DNA of 42,604 bases from JBCCGE01 sp039029455 (GCA_039029455.1 JBCCGE010000021.1:1-42604), one strand, 5' to 3'. Counted from the stretch's first letter, positions 33,440 to 41,401 are shown. The notes: a model not told the origin generated them from the sequence alone. Program-made: numbers and translations.

Positions 33440-35053
33440 ATGAACAAAAACCTGCAGATTGCCCTGGCTCAGATAAATCCCACGGTTGGGAACCTGCAGG
33501 GAAATCTCGAACAGATTGTTGAACACAGTACTCGCGCCCGCGATGAGCTCGGTTGCGATCTCGTGGTTTTTCCAGAACTGTGCATCACCGGTTATCCTCC
33601 CGAGGATCTTTTGCTGCGCGATGATTTTCTGTCTCAATCGGATGAGACAGTGCGAGCGCTAGTCGCTCGCGTAACAGGCATTGCGGCCATCATCGGTCAT
33701 CCCGTGAAAACGCAGCAAGGGCTGTTCAATGCGCTGTCGGTGATTGATGGTGGCGAGCTTGTGGCCCAGTATCATAAAAGACACCTGCCCAATTACACCG
33801 TATTCGATGAAAAGCGTTATTTCACGGCAGGGACTGAGGCATGCGTGATCGACTTTCGCGGTCATAAACTGGGGCTTACTGTCTGTGAGGACATCTGGCA
33901 GCCGGGTCCGGTGGAAGATTCAGCGGCGCTCGGCGCTGATTTGCTGATCTCTATTAATGCCTCGCCCTTCCACAATCAGCAAAGTTACATTCGTGAGGAG
34001 CAGATCGTCTGCAAGCACGCAAAAGACTCATCGATTCCTATTGTGTACGTGAATCAGATGAGTGGACAGGACGAGCTGGTTTTTGATGGCTCGTCTATTG
34101 TTGTCAACGCGGATGGTGAAGTCGCGTGTCGTTTGCCTGCATTCGAGACTGCGATGACCCCCGTGTGCTTCGACGGCAGGCGTTTCGATACTGCCGAAAT
34201 AGCACCCAGATTGCACGGTTCAGAACTGGTTTACAAAGCCGTGGTGACCGGCGTTCGGGATTACATCGAAAAAAACGGCTTTCGGGGCATCGTTCTGGGC
34301 CTGTCGGGCGGTATCGATTCCGCTATCAGTCTGACTATTGCGGTAGACGCCATCGGCAAGGATCGAGTGGCGGCGATAATGATGCCGTCGCGGTATACCA
34401 GCGACATGAGTCTTGAAGACGCCAAGGCGGAGGCGGAGGCCCTTGGTGTTCGCTACGAGATCATTCCAATCGGTCCCATATTCGATGCCGCTGTGCAGCA
34501 ACTGGCTCCCATGTTTGAGGGACTGCCTGCAGATACTACGGAAGAAAACATTCAGGCGCGCTCTCGCGGTATGTTGCTTATGGCTGTTTCGAACAAGCTC
34601 GGTTACATGGTTCTGACGACCGGAAACAAAAGCGAAATGGCGGTGGGGTACGCAACGCTGTACGGCGATATGGTCGGCGGTTTTTCCGCAATCAAGGATG
34701 TGCCGAAAACCATGGTCTACGAACTGGCGCGGTATCGGAACACGCTCGGGGAGGTCATTCCAGAACGAGTCATCACCCGGCCGCCGTCTGCCGAACTGGC
34801 GCCGGATCAGATCGATGAGGACAGTCTTCCTCCATATGATGTTCTCGATCCAATTCTCGAAGCCTTTGTTGAACAGGATAAATCAGCGGAAGAGATCATT
34901 GAAATGGGATTCGATCCGGAGACGGTGCACCGGATTATTCGAATGGTTGTCCGCAACGAATACAAAAGACGACAGTCCGCCCCCGGCGTCCGCATCACCT
35001 CCCGCGCATTCGGCCGCGACCGCCGTTACCCGATCACCTCAGGATTTTTCTAA
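33440..35053 (+). CDS. nadE: Glutamine-dependent NAD+ synthetase
   Basis: Amidates nicotinic acid adenine dinucleotide to NAD+. The 537-residue protein joins an N-terminal nitrilase-type glutaminase domain (catalytic Glu46 in VVFPELCITGYPPEDL, the Lys of YHKRHLPNY, the Cys of GLTVCEDIWQPG) to a C-terminal ATP-pyrophosphatase domain (P-loop GLSGGIDSA near 285-293, then TTGNKSEMAVGYATLYGDMVGGF). All catalytic elements are intact, so it can use glutamine directly. It stands convergent to bpt, with a repeat-filled gap between. Confidence 0.96.
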   Translation: MNKNLQIALAQINPTVGNLQGNLEQIVEHSTRARDELGCDLVVFPELCITGYPPEDLLLRDDFLSQSDETVRALVARVTGIAAIIGHPVKTQQGLFNALSVIDGGELVAQYHKRHLPNYTVFDEKRYFTAGTEACVIDFRGHKLGLTVCEDIWQPGPVEDSAALGADLLISINASPFHNQQSYIREEQIVCKHAKDSSIPIVYVNQMSGQDELVFDGSSIVVNADGEVACRLPAFETAMTPVCFDGRRFDTAEIAPRLHGSELVYKAVVTGVRDYIEKNGFRGIVLGLSGGIDSAISLTIAVDAIGKDRVAAIMMPSRYTSDMSLEDAKAEAEALGVRYEIIPIGPIFDAAVQQLAPMFEGLPADTTEENIQARSRGMLLMAVSNKLGYMVLTTGNKSEMAVGYATLYGDMVGGFSAIKDVPKTMVYELARYRNTLGEVIPERVITRPPSAELAPDQIDEDSLPPYDVLDPILEAFVEQDKSAEEIIEMGFDPETVHRIIRMVVRNEYKRRQSAPGVRITSRAFGRDRRYPITSGFF

Positions 35054-35082
35054 GCTCCAGCTTCATCACGAAGCAGTCAATT

Positions 35083-35120
35083 GTCGTCATTTCGAAGGAG
35101 CACAGCCACTGCGGCAATCC
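35083..35120 (+). repeat. Dispersed palindromic-type repeat, copy 1
   Basis: A roughly 38-base element, consensus core TGCGAAGGAGCGCAGC then GCGGCAATCC, lying in the convergent nadE/bpt gap. This copy is the most diverged (TTTCGAAGGAGCACAGCC). It is a REP/BIME-like intergenic repeat by position and sequence. Confidence 0.7.
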
Positions 35121-35155
35121 GGTGGTCGATGTTTATTATGTTTGGGAGCGTCCTT

Positions 35156-35187
35156 TACGAGATTGCTTCGCTGCGCTCGCAACGACG
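35156..35187 (-). repeat. Dispersed palindromic-type repeat, copy 2 (inverted)
   Basis: Inverted copy of the same element, read on the minus strand as TCGTTGCGAGCGCAGCGAAG followed by CAATCTCG. It lies between copies 1 and 3, so the nadE/bpt gap could fold into a large paired structure. Confidence 0.7.
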
Positions 35188-35217
35188 GTGTAGGTTGAAG
35201 TGCGGGCAGACCCAAAT

Positions 35218-35255
35218 GTCGCCATTGCGAAGGAGCGCAGCGGCTGCGGCAATCC
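35218..35255 (+). repeat. Dispersed palindromic-type repeat, copy 3
   Basis: Copy close to the consensus (CATTGCGAAGGAGCGCAGCG then GCTGCGGCAATCCC), ending only about 7 bases before the bpt stop codon. It may protect or terminate the convergent transcripts. Confidence 0.7.
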
Positions 35256-35261
35256 CATCCG

Positions 35262-35975
35262 CTATTTGTCAATCAGCATCCATTCCTTATTGATAAAGCC
35301 GAACATGGGCCGGAAGCTGGATTTGTAGGACATTTTTTTACAACCGTCGATCCAGTAGCCGAGGTAGAGCCATTCCAGTTCCATATCTCGCACATAGTCC
35401 AGCTGACGCAAGATAGCGAAAGTACCCAGACTGCGTTCCTTTAAATCGGGATCAAAAAAAGTGTACACCGCTGACAGTCCGTCGTCAGGGAGGTCGCAAA
35501 CGGAAAGGGCCACCAGTTTGTTGTTCAGGCGGAACTCAAGAAACACAGTGTCAATGCTCGAATCGACCATGAATTCTCGATAACGCTCAGGGTCGTCGTG
35601 ATCCATGATATCGCCAGTGTGGCGCCACGACTGGTAACGGCAGTACAGCTCAAAATGCTCCTGCTTGAAACTTGCCGGCACCAGCGTGGTGGTCAGGTCC
35701 GAGTTGCGCTTATAGGTTCGTCGCTGTGCACGGTTGGGTCGAAATTCCTGGGCGGGCAGGCGCACAGAAACACACGCATTGCAGTTACGGCAATGCGGTC
35801 TGTAAATGGTCTCGCCGCTGCGTCGAAACCCGGCCTTCAGCAGAATGCTGAACAGGGCATTGTCGACCTCATAGTCCGGGTCGAGTAATACCGTTGAGGC
35901 CGTCTCGGGCTCGATGTACGGGCAGGGGTGGGGCGCCGACAGATACAGCTTAGGTTGTGCGCTTTGGATACTCAC
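35262..35975 (-). CDS. bpt: Aspartate/glutamate leucyltransferase Bpt
   Basis: Transfers leucine from Leu-tRNA to proteins with N-terminal Asp or Glu, marking them for ClpS-ClpAP degradation. From GTG 35975 the product has 237 residues, matching family length. It has the family's HPCPYIEPETASTVLLDP and IYRPHCRNCNACVSVRLP cysteine-containing N-terminal region, then the GNAT-like transferase part with TFFDPDLKERSLGTFAILRQ and LGYWIDGCKKMSYKSSF. An in-frame TTG at 36017 would add 14 residues not typical of the family; no ATG start exists. It lies directly downstream of aat, the companion transferase. Confidence 0.92.
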   Translation of the reverse strand: MSIQSAQPKLYLSAPHPCPYIEPETASTVLLDPDYEVDNALFSILLKAGFRRSGETIYRPHCRNCNACVSVRLPAQEFRPNRAQRRTYKRNSDLTTTLVPASFKQEHFELYCRYQSWRHTGDIMDHDDPERYREFMVDSSIDTVFLEFRLNNKLVALSVCDLPDDGLSAVYTFFDPDLKERSLGTFAILRQLDYVRDMELEWLYLGYWIDGCKKMSYKSSFRPMFGFINKEWMLIDK

Positions 35976-36020
35976 TTGATTGCGATGTCGTAAAACTCGA
36001 AACGATCGATCTTTCAATGA

Positions 36021-36722
36021 TCAGCAATGGGCAGATACCCTCGTCCAGCGACCGGGTTTTCCGGGTTGCCGGATCGCCCATTCTAAATGGTCTGAAAATT
36101 CTGCGCGAGGAATTTCGAACGCTCCGAGCGAAAGCATGTGATTTGACGTCACCTGACAGTCTACCAGTGTAAATCCCCATTGCTGCAGATACGCGATCAG
36201 ATGCACCAGCGCCATTTTCGATCCGTCCTGCACTCGGCTGAACATGCTCTCTCCAAAAAATACGCTGCCAATCGCGACGCCGTAGAGTCCCCCAACCAGT
36301 TCATCTTCATGCCATATTTCGGCCGAATGTGCGACACCCATCTGATTCAGCCGGATATAGGCCTTTTGCATGTCAGCGGAAATCCACGTGCCGCTCTCAC
36401 GATCACGTGGCGCTGCGCACTCGTGAATCACCGCTTCAAATGCGCAGTCCATTTTGAATTCATGCGGTCGATTCCGAATGTTTTTTGCCAGACTGCGCTT
36501 CGGTTTAAATGAATCCACCGCAATAATGCAGCGTGGATCCGGACTCCACCACAGTATGGGCTCACCCGGGCTGTACCACGGAAAAATGCCGCGACTGTAG
36601 GCGTGGATCAGGCGTTGCGGGCTCAGATCCCCGCCAATGGCAATAAGCCCCTCCGGCGTCGCCGCCTCAAGCGGCGGAAACGGCTCAACATCGGCCTGCA
36701 GAAGTTGGTTGATCGTCGACAT
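36021..36722 (-). CDS. aat: Leucyl/phenylalanyl-tRNA-protein transferase
   Basis: Adds Leu or Phe to proteins with N-terminal Lys or Arg, the primary step of the bacterial N-degron pathway. The 233 residues carry the family segments FPPLEAATPEGLIAIGGDLSPQRL, AYSRGIFPWYSPGEPILWWSPDPR, GGLYGVAIGSVFFGESMFSR and DCQVTSNHMLSLGA. The frame is open far upstream into the opposite strand of tsaD, but ATG 36722 matches the family start. With bpt it covers both basic and acidic N-termini; clpS and clpA are not in the window. Confidence 0.95.
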   Translation of the reverse strand: MSTINQLLQADVEPFPPLEAATPEGLIAIGGDLSPQRLIHAYSRGIFPWYSPGEPILWWSPDPRCIIAVDSFKPKRSLAKNIRNRPHEFKMDCAFEAVIHECAAPRDRESGTWISADMQKAYIRLNQMGVAHSAEIWHEDELVGGLYGVAIGSVFFGESMFSRVQDGSKMALVHLIAYLQQWGFTLVDCQVTSNHMLSLGAFEIPRAEFSDHLEWAIRQPGKPGRWTRVSAHC

Positions 36723-36766
36723 AAATCGAAAATAACGCCGATTGCGGTTAATGTAAAATCGCGCGC

Positions 36767-37789
36767 ATGAGAATACTTGGAATCGAAACGTCCTGCGATG
36801 ATACCGGTGCCGCCATATACGATGGTGAAGACGGTTTGATTGTCCATAAACTGGCGTCACAGATTGAACTGCACAACCAGTATGGCGGTGTGGTCCCGGA
36901 ACTGGCCGCGCGAGACCACATTCGAACGCTGCTGCCACTAATCGATGCCGTGATTGAGTCACCGGAGAACGGTTCCGCGAAAATGGATGCAGTGGCCTAC
37001 ACTGCCGGTCCCGGATTGGCAGGCGCTTTGCTGGTGGGCGCATCGGTTGGGCGCAGTCTGGCCGCCGCGTGGGGCGTGCCCGCGATTGCGGTGCATCACA
37101 TGGAGGGACACCTGCTCGCGCCGATGCTCGAGGCCGAATCTCCGGAGCCGCCATTTGTAGCACTTCTGGTTTCAGGCGGGCATTGCCTGCTTGTCGATGT
37201 TGCCAAAATTGGTGAGTACACGATTCTCGGAACGACACTTGACGACGCCGCCGGAGAAGCCTTCGACAAGACTGCAAAGCTGCTGAATCTGGGATACCCA
37301 GGTGGTCCTGCCATTGCCCGGGCTGCAGTTAATGGCGATCCGGACCGGTTTCATTTTCCGCGTCCGATGACCAATCGACCGGGACTGGACTTTAGTTTCA
37401 GCGGTCTAAAAACGTTTGCGCTGACCACTTCAGAAAAACACGAGCTTGATGAGCAGACGATCTGCGACATTGCGCGAGCGTTTGAAGACGCGGTCGTTGA
37501 AACCCTGAAAATCAAATGCATGCGCGCACTCGAGCAAACCGGATACAGCCAGCTGATTATTTCAGGCGGAGTTGGCGCGAATCTGCAGCTGCGCGCCCAG
37601 CTCAAAGAGTCGCTTGAGGCAATAGGCGGGCAGGTCTTTTATCCGCGCCTCGAATTCTGCACAGACAACGGCGCGATGATTGCCTACGCGGGATGGGTGC
37701 GTTACGCACTGCAAGGCGGCACCAGTGACTCCGGATTTCAGGTCAGACCTCGCTGGTCGCTGGAGGAACTGCGAAGCTCAGCGAGCTAG
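36767..37789 (+). CDS. tsaD: tRNA threonylcarbamoyladenosine transferase TsaD
   Basis: Transfers threonylcarbamoyl to adenosine 37 of ANN-decoding tRNAs. The 340-residue ASKHA-fold protein begins RILGIETSCDDTGAAIYD. It has the metal-binding HHMEGH (His111, His115), VSGGHCLLV, GTTLDDAAGEAFDK, the SGGVGANLQLR phosphate loop and the C-terminal FCTDNGAMIAYAG. Only 44 bases separate its ATG from the divergent aat ATG, so any leader is very short. Its end overlaps the convergent plsY stop by four bases. The rpsU gene that often follows tsaD is not here. Confidence 0.96.
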   Translation: MRILGIETSCDDTGAAIYDGEDGLIVHKLASQIELHNQYGGVVPELAARDHIRTLLPLIDAVIESPENGSAKMDAVAYTAGPGLAGALLVGASVGRSLAAAWGVPAIAVHHMEGHLLAPMLEAESPEPPFVALLVSGGHCLLVDVAKIGEYTILGTTLDDAAGEAFDKTAKLLNLGYPGGPAIARAAVNGDPDRFHFPRPMTNRPGLDFSFSGLKTFALTTSEKHELDEQTICDIARAFEDAVVETLKIKCMRALEQTGYSQLIISGGVGANLQLRAQLKESLEAIGGQVFYPRLEFCTDNGAMIAYAGWVRYALQGGTSDSGFQVRPRWSLEELRSSAS

Positions 37790-38379
37790 CTGCGACTTTT
37801 CAGATTGATTCGGCTTTCATTTCCGGACAGCAGTCGGGAAATGTTTTCCCGATGTCGCCAAAACAGCATCACGGCGATGATCAGGGCCATCAGAAACAGA
37901 GGCAATCCCGGGAGCACAGCGAGTACGAGAAATGGGGCCGCCGCTGCGGCAACCAGCGCAGCCAGTGACGAATAGCGGGTGGTGACAGCAATCACCAGCC
38001 AGACCGCCAGCAAAATAAGCACCAGAAAGGAACTCAGTCCGATAAACACCCCGGCTGCAGTGGCGACGCCTTTGCCGCCCTTGAATCCAAAAAATACCGG
38101 ATAGAGATGACCGAGAAAGGCCGCAAGTCCGACCAGTGCCAGTGTCAGGCTGCTGTCGCTCAGCATTCTCGCAATCAACATTGGAATCAGTCCTTTAAGA
38201 ACATCGCCGATCAGGGTGATGACGGCCGCTTTTTTGCCCCCCAGCCGCAATACATTGGTGGCCCCGGGATTATTCGATCCCGCCGTGCGTGGATCGGGAA
38301 GTCCCATCAGCTTGCTGACGACTACGGCAGATGAGATCGATCCGAACAGGTAGGCCAGAACCGGCAGCAGGATAATCAT
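37786..38379 (-). CDS. plsY: Acyl-phosphate glycerol-3-phosphate acyltransferase PlsY
   Basis: Inner-membrane enzyme making lysophosphatidic acid from acyl-phosphate and glycerol-3-phosphate. The 197-residue protein has about five membrane helices and the three family loops: LFGSISSAVVVSK with RTAGSNNPGATNVLR, LGHLYPVFFGFKGGKGVATAAG, and the C-terminal WRHRENISRLLSGNESRI. It is divergent from folB (57 bases between starts) and convergent with tsaD, as in many gammaproteobacteria. Confidence 0.96.
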   Translation of the reverse strand: MIILLPVLAYLFGSISSAVVVSKLMGLPDPRTAGSNNPGATNVLRLGGKKAAVITLIGDVLKGLIPMLIARMLSDSSLTLALVGLAAFLGHLYPVFFGFKGGKGVATAAGVFIGLSSFLVLILLAVWLVIAVTTRYSSLAALVAAAAAPFLVLAVLPGLPLFLMALIIAVMLFWRHRENISRLLSGNESRINLKSRS

Positions 38380-38436
38380 TGGATGTTGGCAGAGTGATGC
38401 ATTAGAGTTCGCGTTTTAGATTCATATGCGCTGTCA

Positions 38437-38793
38437 ATGGATATTATTTATCTTCACGGCCTCAAAGTCGACTGTGTAATTGGCTGCTGGGACTGGGAAA
38501 AGCAGATCAAACAGACCCTGACCATCGATCTCGATATGGGATTCGACATTCGCAAGGCAGCGGCCAGTGATGCGCTCGAGGACACCTTAAGTTACAAAGA
38601 TGTGTCCAAGCGTGTGGAAGACTTTGTCTCCGAATCCCGATTCGAACTTGTGGAGACTTTGATTGAAAAGATCGCCGACATCCTGCTGACCGAGTTCAAC
38701 CTCACCTGGTGCCGCGTCAAAATAAACAAATTTGGCGCCGTTCGCGGTGCTGGCGATGTGGGTGTCATTATCGAGCGCGGCGAGAAATCCTGA
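38437..38793 (+). CDS. folB: Dihydroneopterin aldolase
   Basis: Cleaves dihydroneopterin to 6-hydroxymethyl-dihydropterin in folate synthesis. The 118-residue product shows the family features IIYLHGLKVDCVIGCWDWEK, LEDTLSYKDV (conserved Tyr), FELVETLIEKIA and the C-terminal lysine region VKINKFGAVRGAGDVGVIIER. Its stop overlaps the folK start by one base (TGATG), so consecutive steps of the pathway are translationally coupled. Confidence 0.95.
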   Translation: MDIIYLHGLKVDCVIGCWDWEKQIKQTLTIDLDMGFDIRKAAASDALEDTLSYKDVSKRVEDFVSESRFELVETLIEKIADILLTEFNLTWCRVKINKFGAVRGAGDVGVIIERGEKS

Positions 38794-39281
38794 TGCACGT
38801 TGTTCTGAGCCTTGGCAGCAATATCGACCGCGAAAAGAACATTCGTTTTGCTTTGCAGGAGATTCGCGATCAATACGGTGATATTGAAGTTTCACCAATC
38901 TACGAAACTTCGTCGGTTGGTTTCGATGGGCCATCATTTTTTAATCTGGTGGTCGGCATGCAGTCGAGTGATCCGGTCGAAGACATCATTGGGTCACTCC
39001 AGCAGATTGAGACGGTAGCAGGGCGGGTACGCGGACCGAAGTCATTCGACAGCCGAATTCTGGATATCGACGTGATCCTGTATGGCACGGAAAACTTTCG
39101 TCCGGATCGAAACATTCCGCGTGACGAAATAGAAAAGTACGCCTATGTCCTGAAGCCTTTGTCCGATCTTTATCCAGAGCTGACGTATCCGATGACCGGA
39201 GAGACCTTCGCAGTCATGTGGAAGGCTTTCGAGATGAAAGACCAGACTGCGTTTATGGCGGAGTTTCCGCTGGAGATTTGA
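38793..39281 (+). CDS. folK: 6-hydroxymethyl-7,8-dihydropterin pyrophosphokinase
   Basis: Pyrophosphorylates the FolB product with ATP. The 162 residues begin MHVVLSLGSNIDREKNIRFAL and contain YETSSVGFDGPSFFNLVV and the Mg2+-binding DIDVILYG. The segment before it, RVRGPKSFDSRILDIDV, is a variant of the usual R-W-G-P-R-T-L-D-I-D pattern. A longer frame begins at 38709 inside folB, but ATG 38793 gives the family N-terminus. A terminator hairpin follows the stop by about 10 bases. Confidence 0.94.
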   Translation: MHVVLSLGSNIDREKNIRFALQEIRDQYGDIEVSPIYETSSVGFDGPSFFNLVVGMQSSDPVEDIIGSLQQIETVAGRVRGPKSFDSRILDIDVILYGTENFRPDRNIPRDEIEKYAYVLKPLSDLYPELTYPMTGETFAVMWKAFEMKDQTAFMAEFPLEI

Positions 39282-39291
39282 TCGACTCAAT

Positions 39292-39335
39292 AAAAAACCC
39301 GGCTGGCATAGCGCGAGCCGGGTTTCTTGTTCTTA
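39292..39335. terminator. Bidirectional intrinsic terminator between folK and yceI
   Basis: A perfect 9-bp stem AACCCGGCT (39296-39304) / AGCCGGGTT (39316-39324) with an 11-base loop, followed by TCTTGTTCTT on the plus strand and a TTTTTTATTG run on the minus strand. It lies exactly between convergent folK and yceI, so it can serve both. Confidence 0.85.
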
Positions 39336-39344
39336 TCGACGACT

Positions 39345-39938
39345 TTATTGTCGAATGCCTTCGATAACGAGATAGATTTCAGCGTCTCGTGAGGCCGGGC
39401 CGAGATTGTAGTCAATTCCAAAATCCGCCATGGTAATCGTGGTTCGACCCTCAAAACCTACCCGGTAGCCGCCCCAGGGATCCTTGCCCTCTCCGACTTT
39501 CGTGATGTCGATAGTGACCGATTTGGTAACGCCATGCAGAGTCAGGTCCCCGACCAACATGCCCTTGCCGTCGGCGCCCTCATCGTAGCTGGTGCTGACA
39601 AAACTGGCGGTCGGATATTTGCCCACGTCCAGAAAGTCCGATCCCCGAATGTGCTTATTGCGTTCGGCATGACGGGTGTCGGCCGTGGTCGTGTCGATAT
39701 CGATTCTGATGGTTGCGTCGTTCGGCTTTTCGGCATCGTAGGTGAACTCACCGGTGAAATCCGGAAAATCACCCAGCACAAAACTGTAGCCGAGATGATT
39801 GACTTTGAATTGCACAAAGGCGTGCTGCCCTTTGGTATCGACGATGTAGTTTGCGGCGTGCGCGGAACTGACAGCGCCGGCCAGCAATAGCGAAGCGCCG
39901 AAACCAATCAGCTTTTTTTGGATGGAATTTAATGTCAT
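39345..39938 (-). CDS. yceI: YceI-family periplasmic protein
   Basis: Lipocalin-like periplasmic protein of the YceI family, thought to bind isoprenoid-type lipids. The 197-residue product has a Sec signal peptide of about 28 residues (IGFGASLLLAGAVSSAHA then ANYIVD) and the YceI beta-barrel sequence with FVQFKVNHLGYSFVLGDFPDFTGEF and MADFGIDYNLG. ATG 39938 is preceded by AAGGAG; the frame extends upstream to 40025 without support. It is downstream of the cytochrome b561 gene by 31 bases, the familiar pair. Confidence 0.94.
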   Translation of the reverse strand: MTLNSIQKKLIGFGASLLLAGAVSSAHAANYIVDTKGQHAFVQFKVNHLGYSFVLGDFPDFTGEFTYDAEKPNDATIRIDIDTTTADTRHAERNKHIRGSDFLDVGKYPTASFVSTSYDEGADGKGMLVGDLTLHGVTKSVTIDITKVGEGKDPWGGYRVGFEGRTTITMADFGIDYNLGPASRDAEIYLVIEGIRQ

Positions 39939-39969
39939 GTATTTCTCCTTAGATGGGTGCGAAAAGTGT

Positions 39970-40530
39970 TCAGTGTGATCGATGATCCCGGCCCAGCATA
40001 CGAACCAGGGTCGCGTCTTTGTCAAAGTAGTGGTGCTTTAGAGCGGCGAGTGCGTGGATTCCGGCGAGAGTCATCAGGCCGACAGCGACCCAGTAGTGCC
40101 AGAAACCGGCCACGTCTTCCTGGTTTTTGATTGAGGTTATCGTTGCCGGAACTTCAAACCAGCCGAACACGTCGATCGGGTCGCCCTCAGCCGTTGAAAT
40201 GAGATAACCCAGCAGAACGATGATCAGCAACAGGATGTTCATCAGATGTTGCGCCGATTTCGCAGCGATATGGTTCCACCTTGAAATACCCTCGGCAGGC
40301 GCAGGTTTTGTGCTGCAAGCGGACCAGATGATGCGAAACACCAGCGCACACGCAAACAAAATCCCGATGGATTTGTGCACAGCTGGCAAAACCTGATACA
40401 GCGGGGAGTAGTAATTCAATTGCACCATATACCAACCCACAGAAAACTGGCCGATGACCGTAAGCGCAATTATCCAGTGAAGCATGACGCTCACCAGACC
40501 GTAACGGGTCGACGTATTCTTGAGGCTCAC
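39970..40530 (-). CDS. Cytochrome b561-family protein
   Basis: Four-helix inner-membrane di-heme cytochrome of the bacterial b561 family (YceJ-like), probably shuttling electrons from quinol. The 186 residues show paired helix histidines: MLHWIIALTV, PAVHKSIGILF, a histidine-bearing SAQHLMNILLLIIVL helix, and FWHYWVAVGLMTLAGIHALAALKHHY. The start ATG is followed by SLKNTSTRYGLVSVMLHW, typical of the family. It precedes yceI in the same orientation, suggesting joint function at the membrane-periplasm interface. Confidence 0.93.
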   Translation of the reverse strand: MSLKNTSTRYGLVSVMLHWIIALTVIGQFSVGWYMVQLNYYSPLYQVLPAVHKSIGILFACALVFRIIWSACSTKPAPAEGISRWNHIAAKSAQHLMNILLLIIVLLGYLISTAEGDPIDVFGWFEVPATITSIKNQEDVAGFWHYWVAVGLMTLAGIHALAALKHHYFDKDATLVRMLGRDHRSH

Positions 40531-40537
40531 TGGTTTG

Positions 40538-40900
40538 TTAACTCAACACCGTAAAGTTCCGCCCATCGAACCCGATTGAAACGACTGCATGGAATTTCCA
40601 GCCGCTCGCGACGATTTGATTTTTGGATCGGAAAACTCGGTATTCCTCTCGGGTGTCCAGGACACTCTGATCCATAGACTGACAAATTTCCGATAAGTGC
40701 CCGAGAACGTTTTTGACATGATGTCTATCAGGGTATCGCCTTTGCGCAATGATTTCGAGACTAATCCGGGCTCGGTCATTCTTTACTGCCGACGAATCCC
40801 GGGTTGAATAGGCAAAATCGCCACTCAGTTTGTGCGTTCGTCTGGGCGTCCGCGGGCTATTCAGGAGGCTTTTGGCGGCACCGGTTTCACTATGCAACAT
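40538..40900 (-). CDS. Possible small hypothetical protein upstream of cytochrome b561
   Basis: A 120-codon frame whose stop lies 7 bases before the b561 start. No family is recognised, no signal peptide or membrane helix is visible, and no Shine-Dalgarno sequence precedes the ATG. The C-terminal half (ARISLEIIAQRRYPDRHHV...EEYRVFRSKNQIVASGWKFHAVVSIG) looks like plausible helix-then-strand protein. A competing 78-codon frame overlaps it on the same strand. It may be a diverged or decayed gene. Otherwise 40531-41000 holds nothing I can name. Confidence 0.25.
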   Translation of the reverse strand: MLHSETGAAKSLLNSPRTPRRTHKLSGDFAYSTRDSSAVKNDRARISLEIIAQRRYPDRHHVKNVLGHLSEICQSMDQSVLDTREEYRVFRSKNQIVASGWKFHAVVSIGFDGRNFTVLS

Positions 40901-41002
40901 ATTGGGGCGGCTGGCTTTATCGGAACGTCAGGCGATGACGGTGAGGCTCGTAAATAGCTGTTACATTTCAAGTCGTTGTAGTTCCCGGTATCGCCATGAG
41001 AC

Positions 41003-41031
41003 TACACATTTACGGGTATTTCTGGTATAAA
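41003..41031 (+). promoter_or_regulatory. Sigma70-type promoter for rpmB-rpmG
   Basis: TACACA (41003-41008) as -35 and TATAAA (41026-41031) as -10, separated by exactly 17 bases. TGG directly before the -10 forms an extended -10. Transcription would begin near 41038, giving a leader of about 110 bases before rpmB. Confidence 0.6.
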
Positions 41032-41093
41032 TCGCGCCCCCGCGAGGATTGGCGCAGTATAGATCACCGCCACTTCCGTCGTGAGAGCAGGAG

Positions 41094-41115
41094 AAAGCCA
41101 GATTTTGCTGGCTTT
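41094..41115 (+). other. Leader hairpin upstream of rpmB
   Basis: A perfect 8-bp stem AAAGCCAG (41094-41101) / CTGGCTTT (41108-41115) with loop ATTTTG sits in the rpmB leader, 36 bases before the ATG, followed by a mixed A/T run. It could be an attenuator or a ribosomal-protein binding site; the T-run is weak, so terminator function is uncertain. Confidence 0.45.
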
Positions 41116-41121
41116 TCAAAT

Positions 41122-41141
41122 ATTTACAAAATTTGAAGTCA
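41122..41141. repeat. 20-bp exact repeat, copy B
   Basis: Second copy of the 20-base sequence found at 6749-6768. It lies between the leader hairpin and the rpmB ATG at 41152. Confidence 0.6.
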
Positions 41142-41151
41142 AGACGAGATC

Positions 41152-41388
41152 ATGTCCAGAGTCTGTCAGGTCACCGGTAAGAAAACGATCACCGGAAACA
41201 ACGTGTCCCACGCGCACAACAAAACGCGGCGTAAATTCCTGCCTAATCTTCACAGCCGTCGTTTCTGGGTCGAGAGCGAAAACCGCTGGGTTCGACTTCG
41301 GGTTTCTACTTCGGGCCTACGCGTTATTGACAAAAAAGGCATCGATCAGGTCCTGAGCGACATCCGTGCTCGCGGCGAGACCGTCTAA
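41152..41388 (+). CDS. rpmB: 50S ribosomal protein L28
   Basis: Ribosomal large-subunit protein. The 78-residue product begins MSRVCQVTGKKTITGNNVSHAHNKTRRKFLPN and ends with the DKKGIDQVLSDIRARG helix; it is full length. It is basic, as expected. rpmG follows 13 bases after the stop behind a GAGGAG ribosome-binding site. The pair is a standard operon and has its own promoter and terminator here. Confidence 0.97.
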   Translation: MSRVCQVTGKKTITGNNVSHAHNKTRRKFLPNLHSRRFWVESENRWVRLRVSTSGLRVIDKKGIDQVLSDIRARGETV

Positions 41389-41401
41389 GAGGAGAACTAC
41401 C

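Noticed and set aside
35083..35255. CRISPR array
   Set aside because: The repeats are only three, in mixed orientation, imperfect, and have no regular spacers or cas genes.
36723..37277. N-terminal extension of the aat frame across tsaD
   Set aside because: The extra 185 codons are antisense to tsaD and absent from the Aat family; ATG 36722 gives the normal length.
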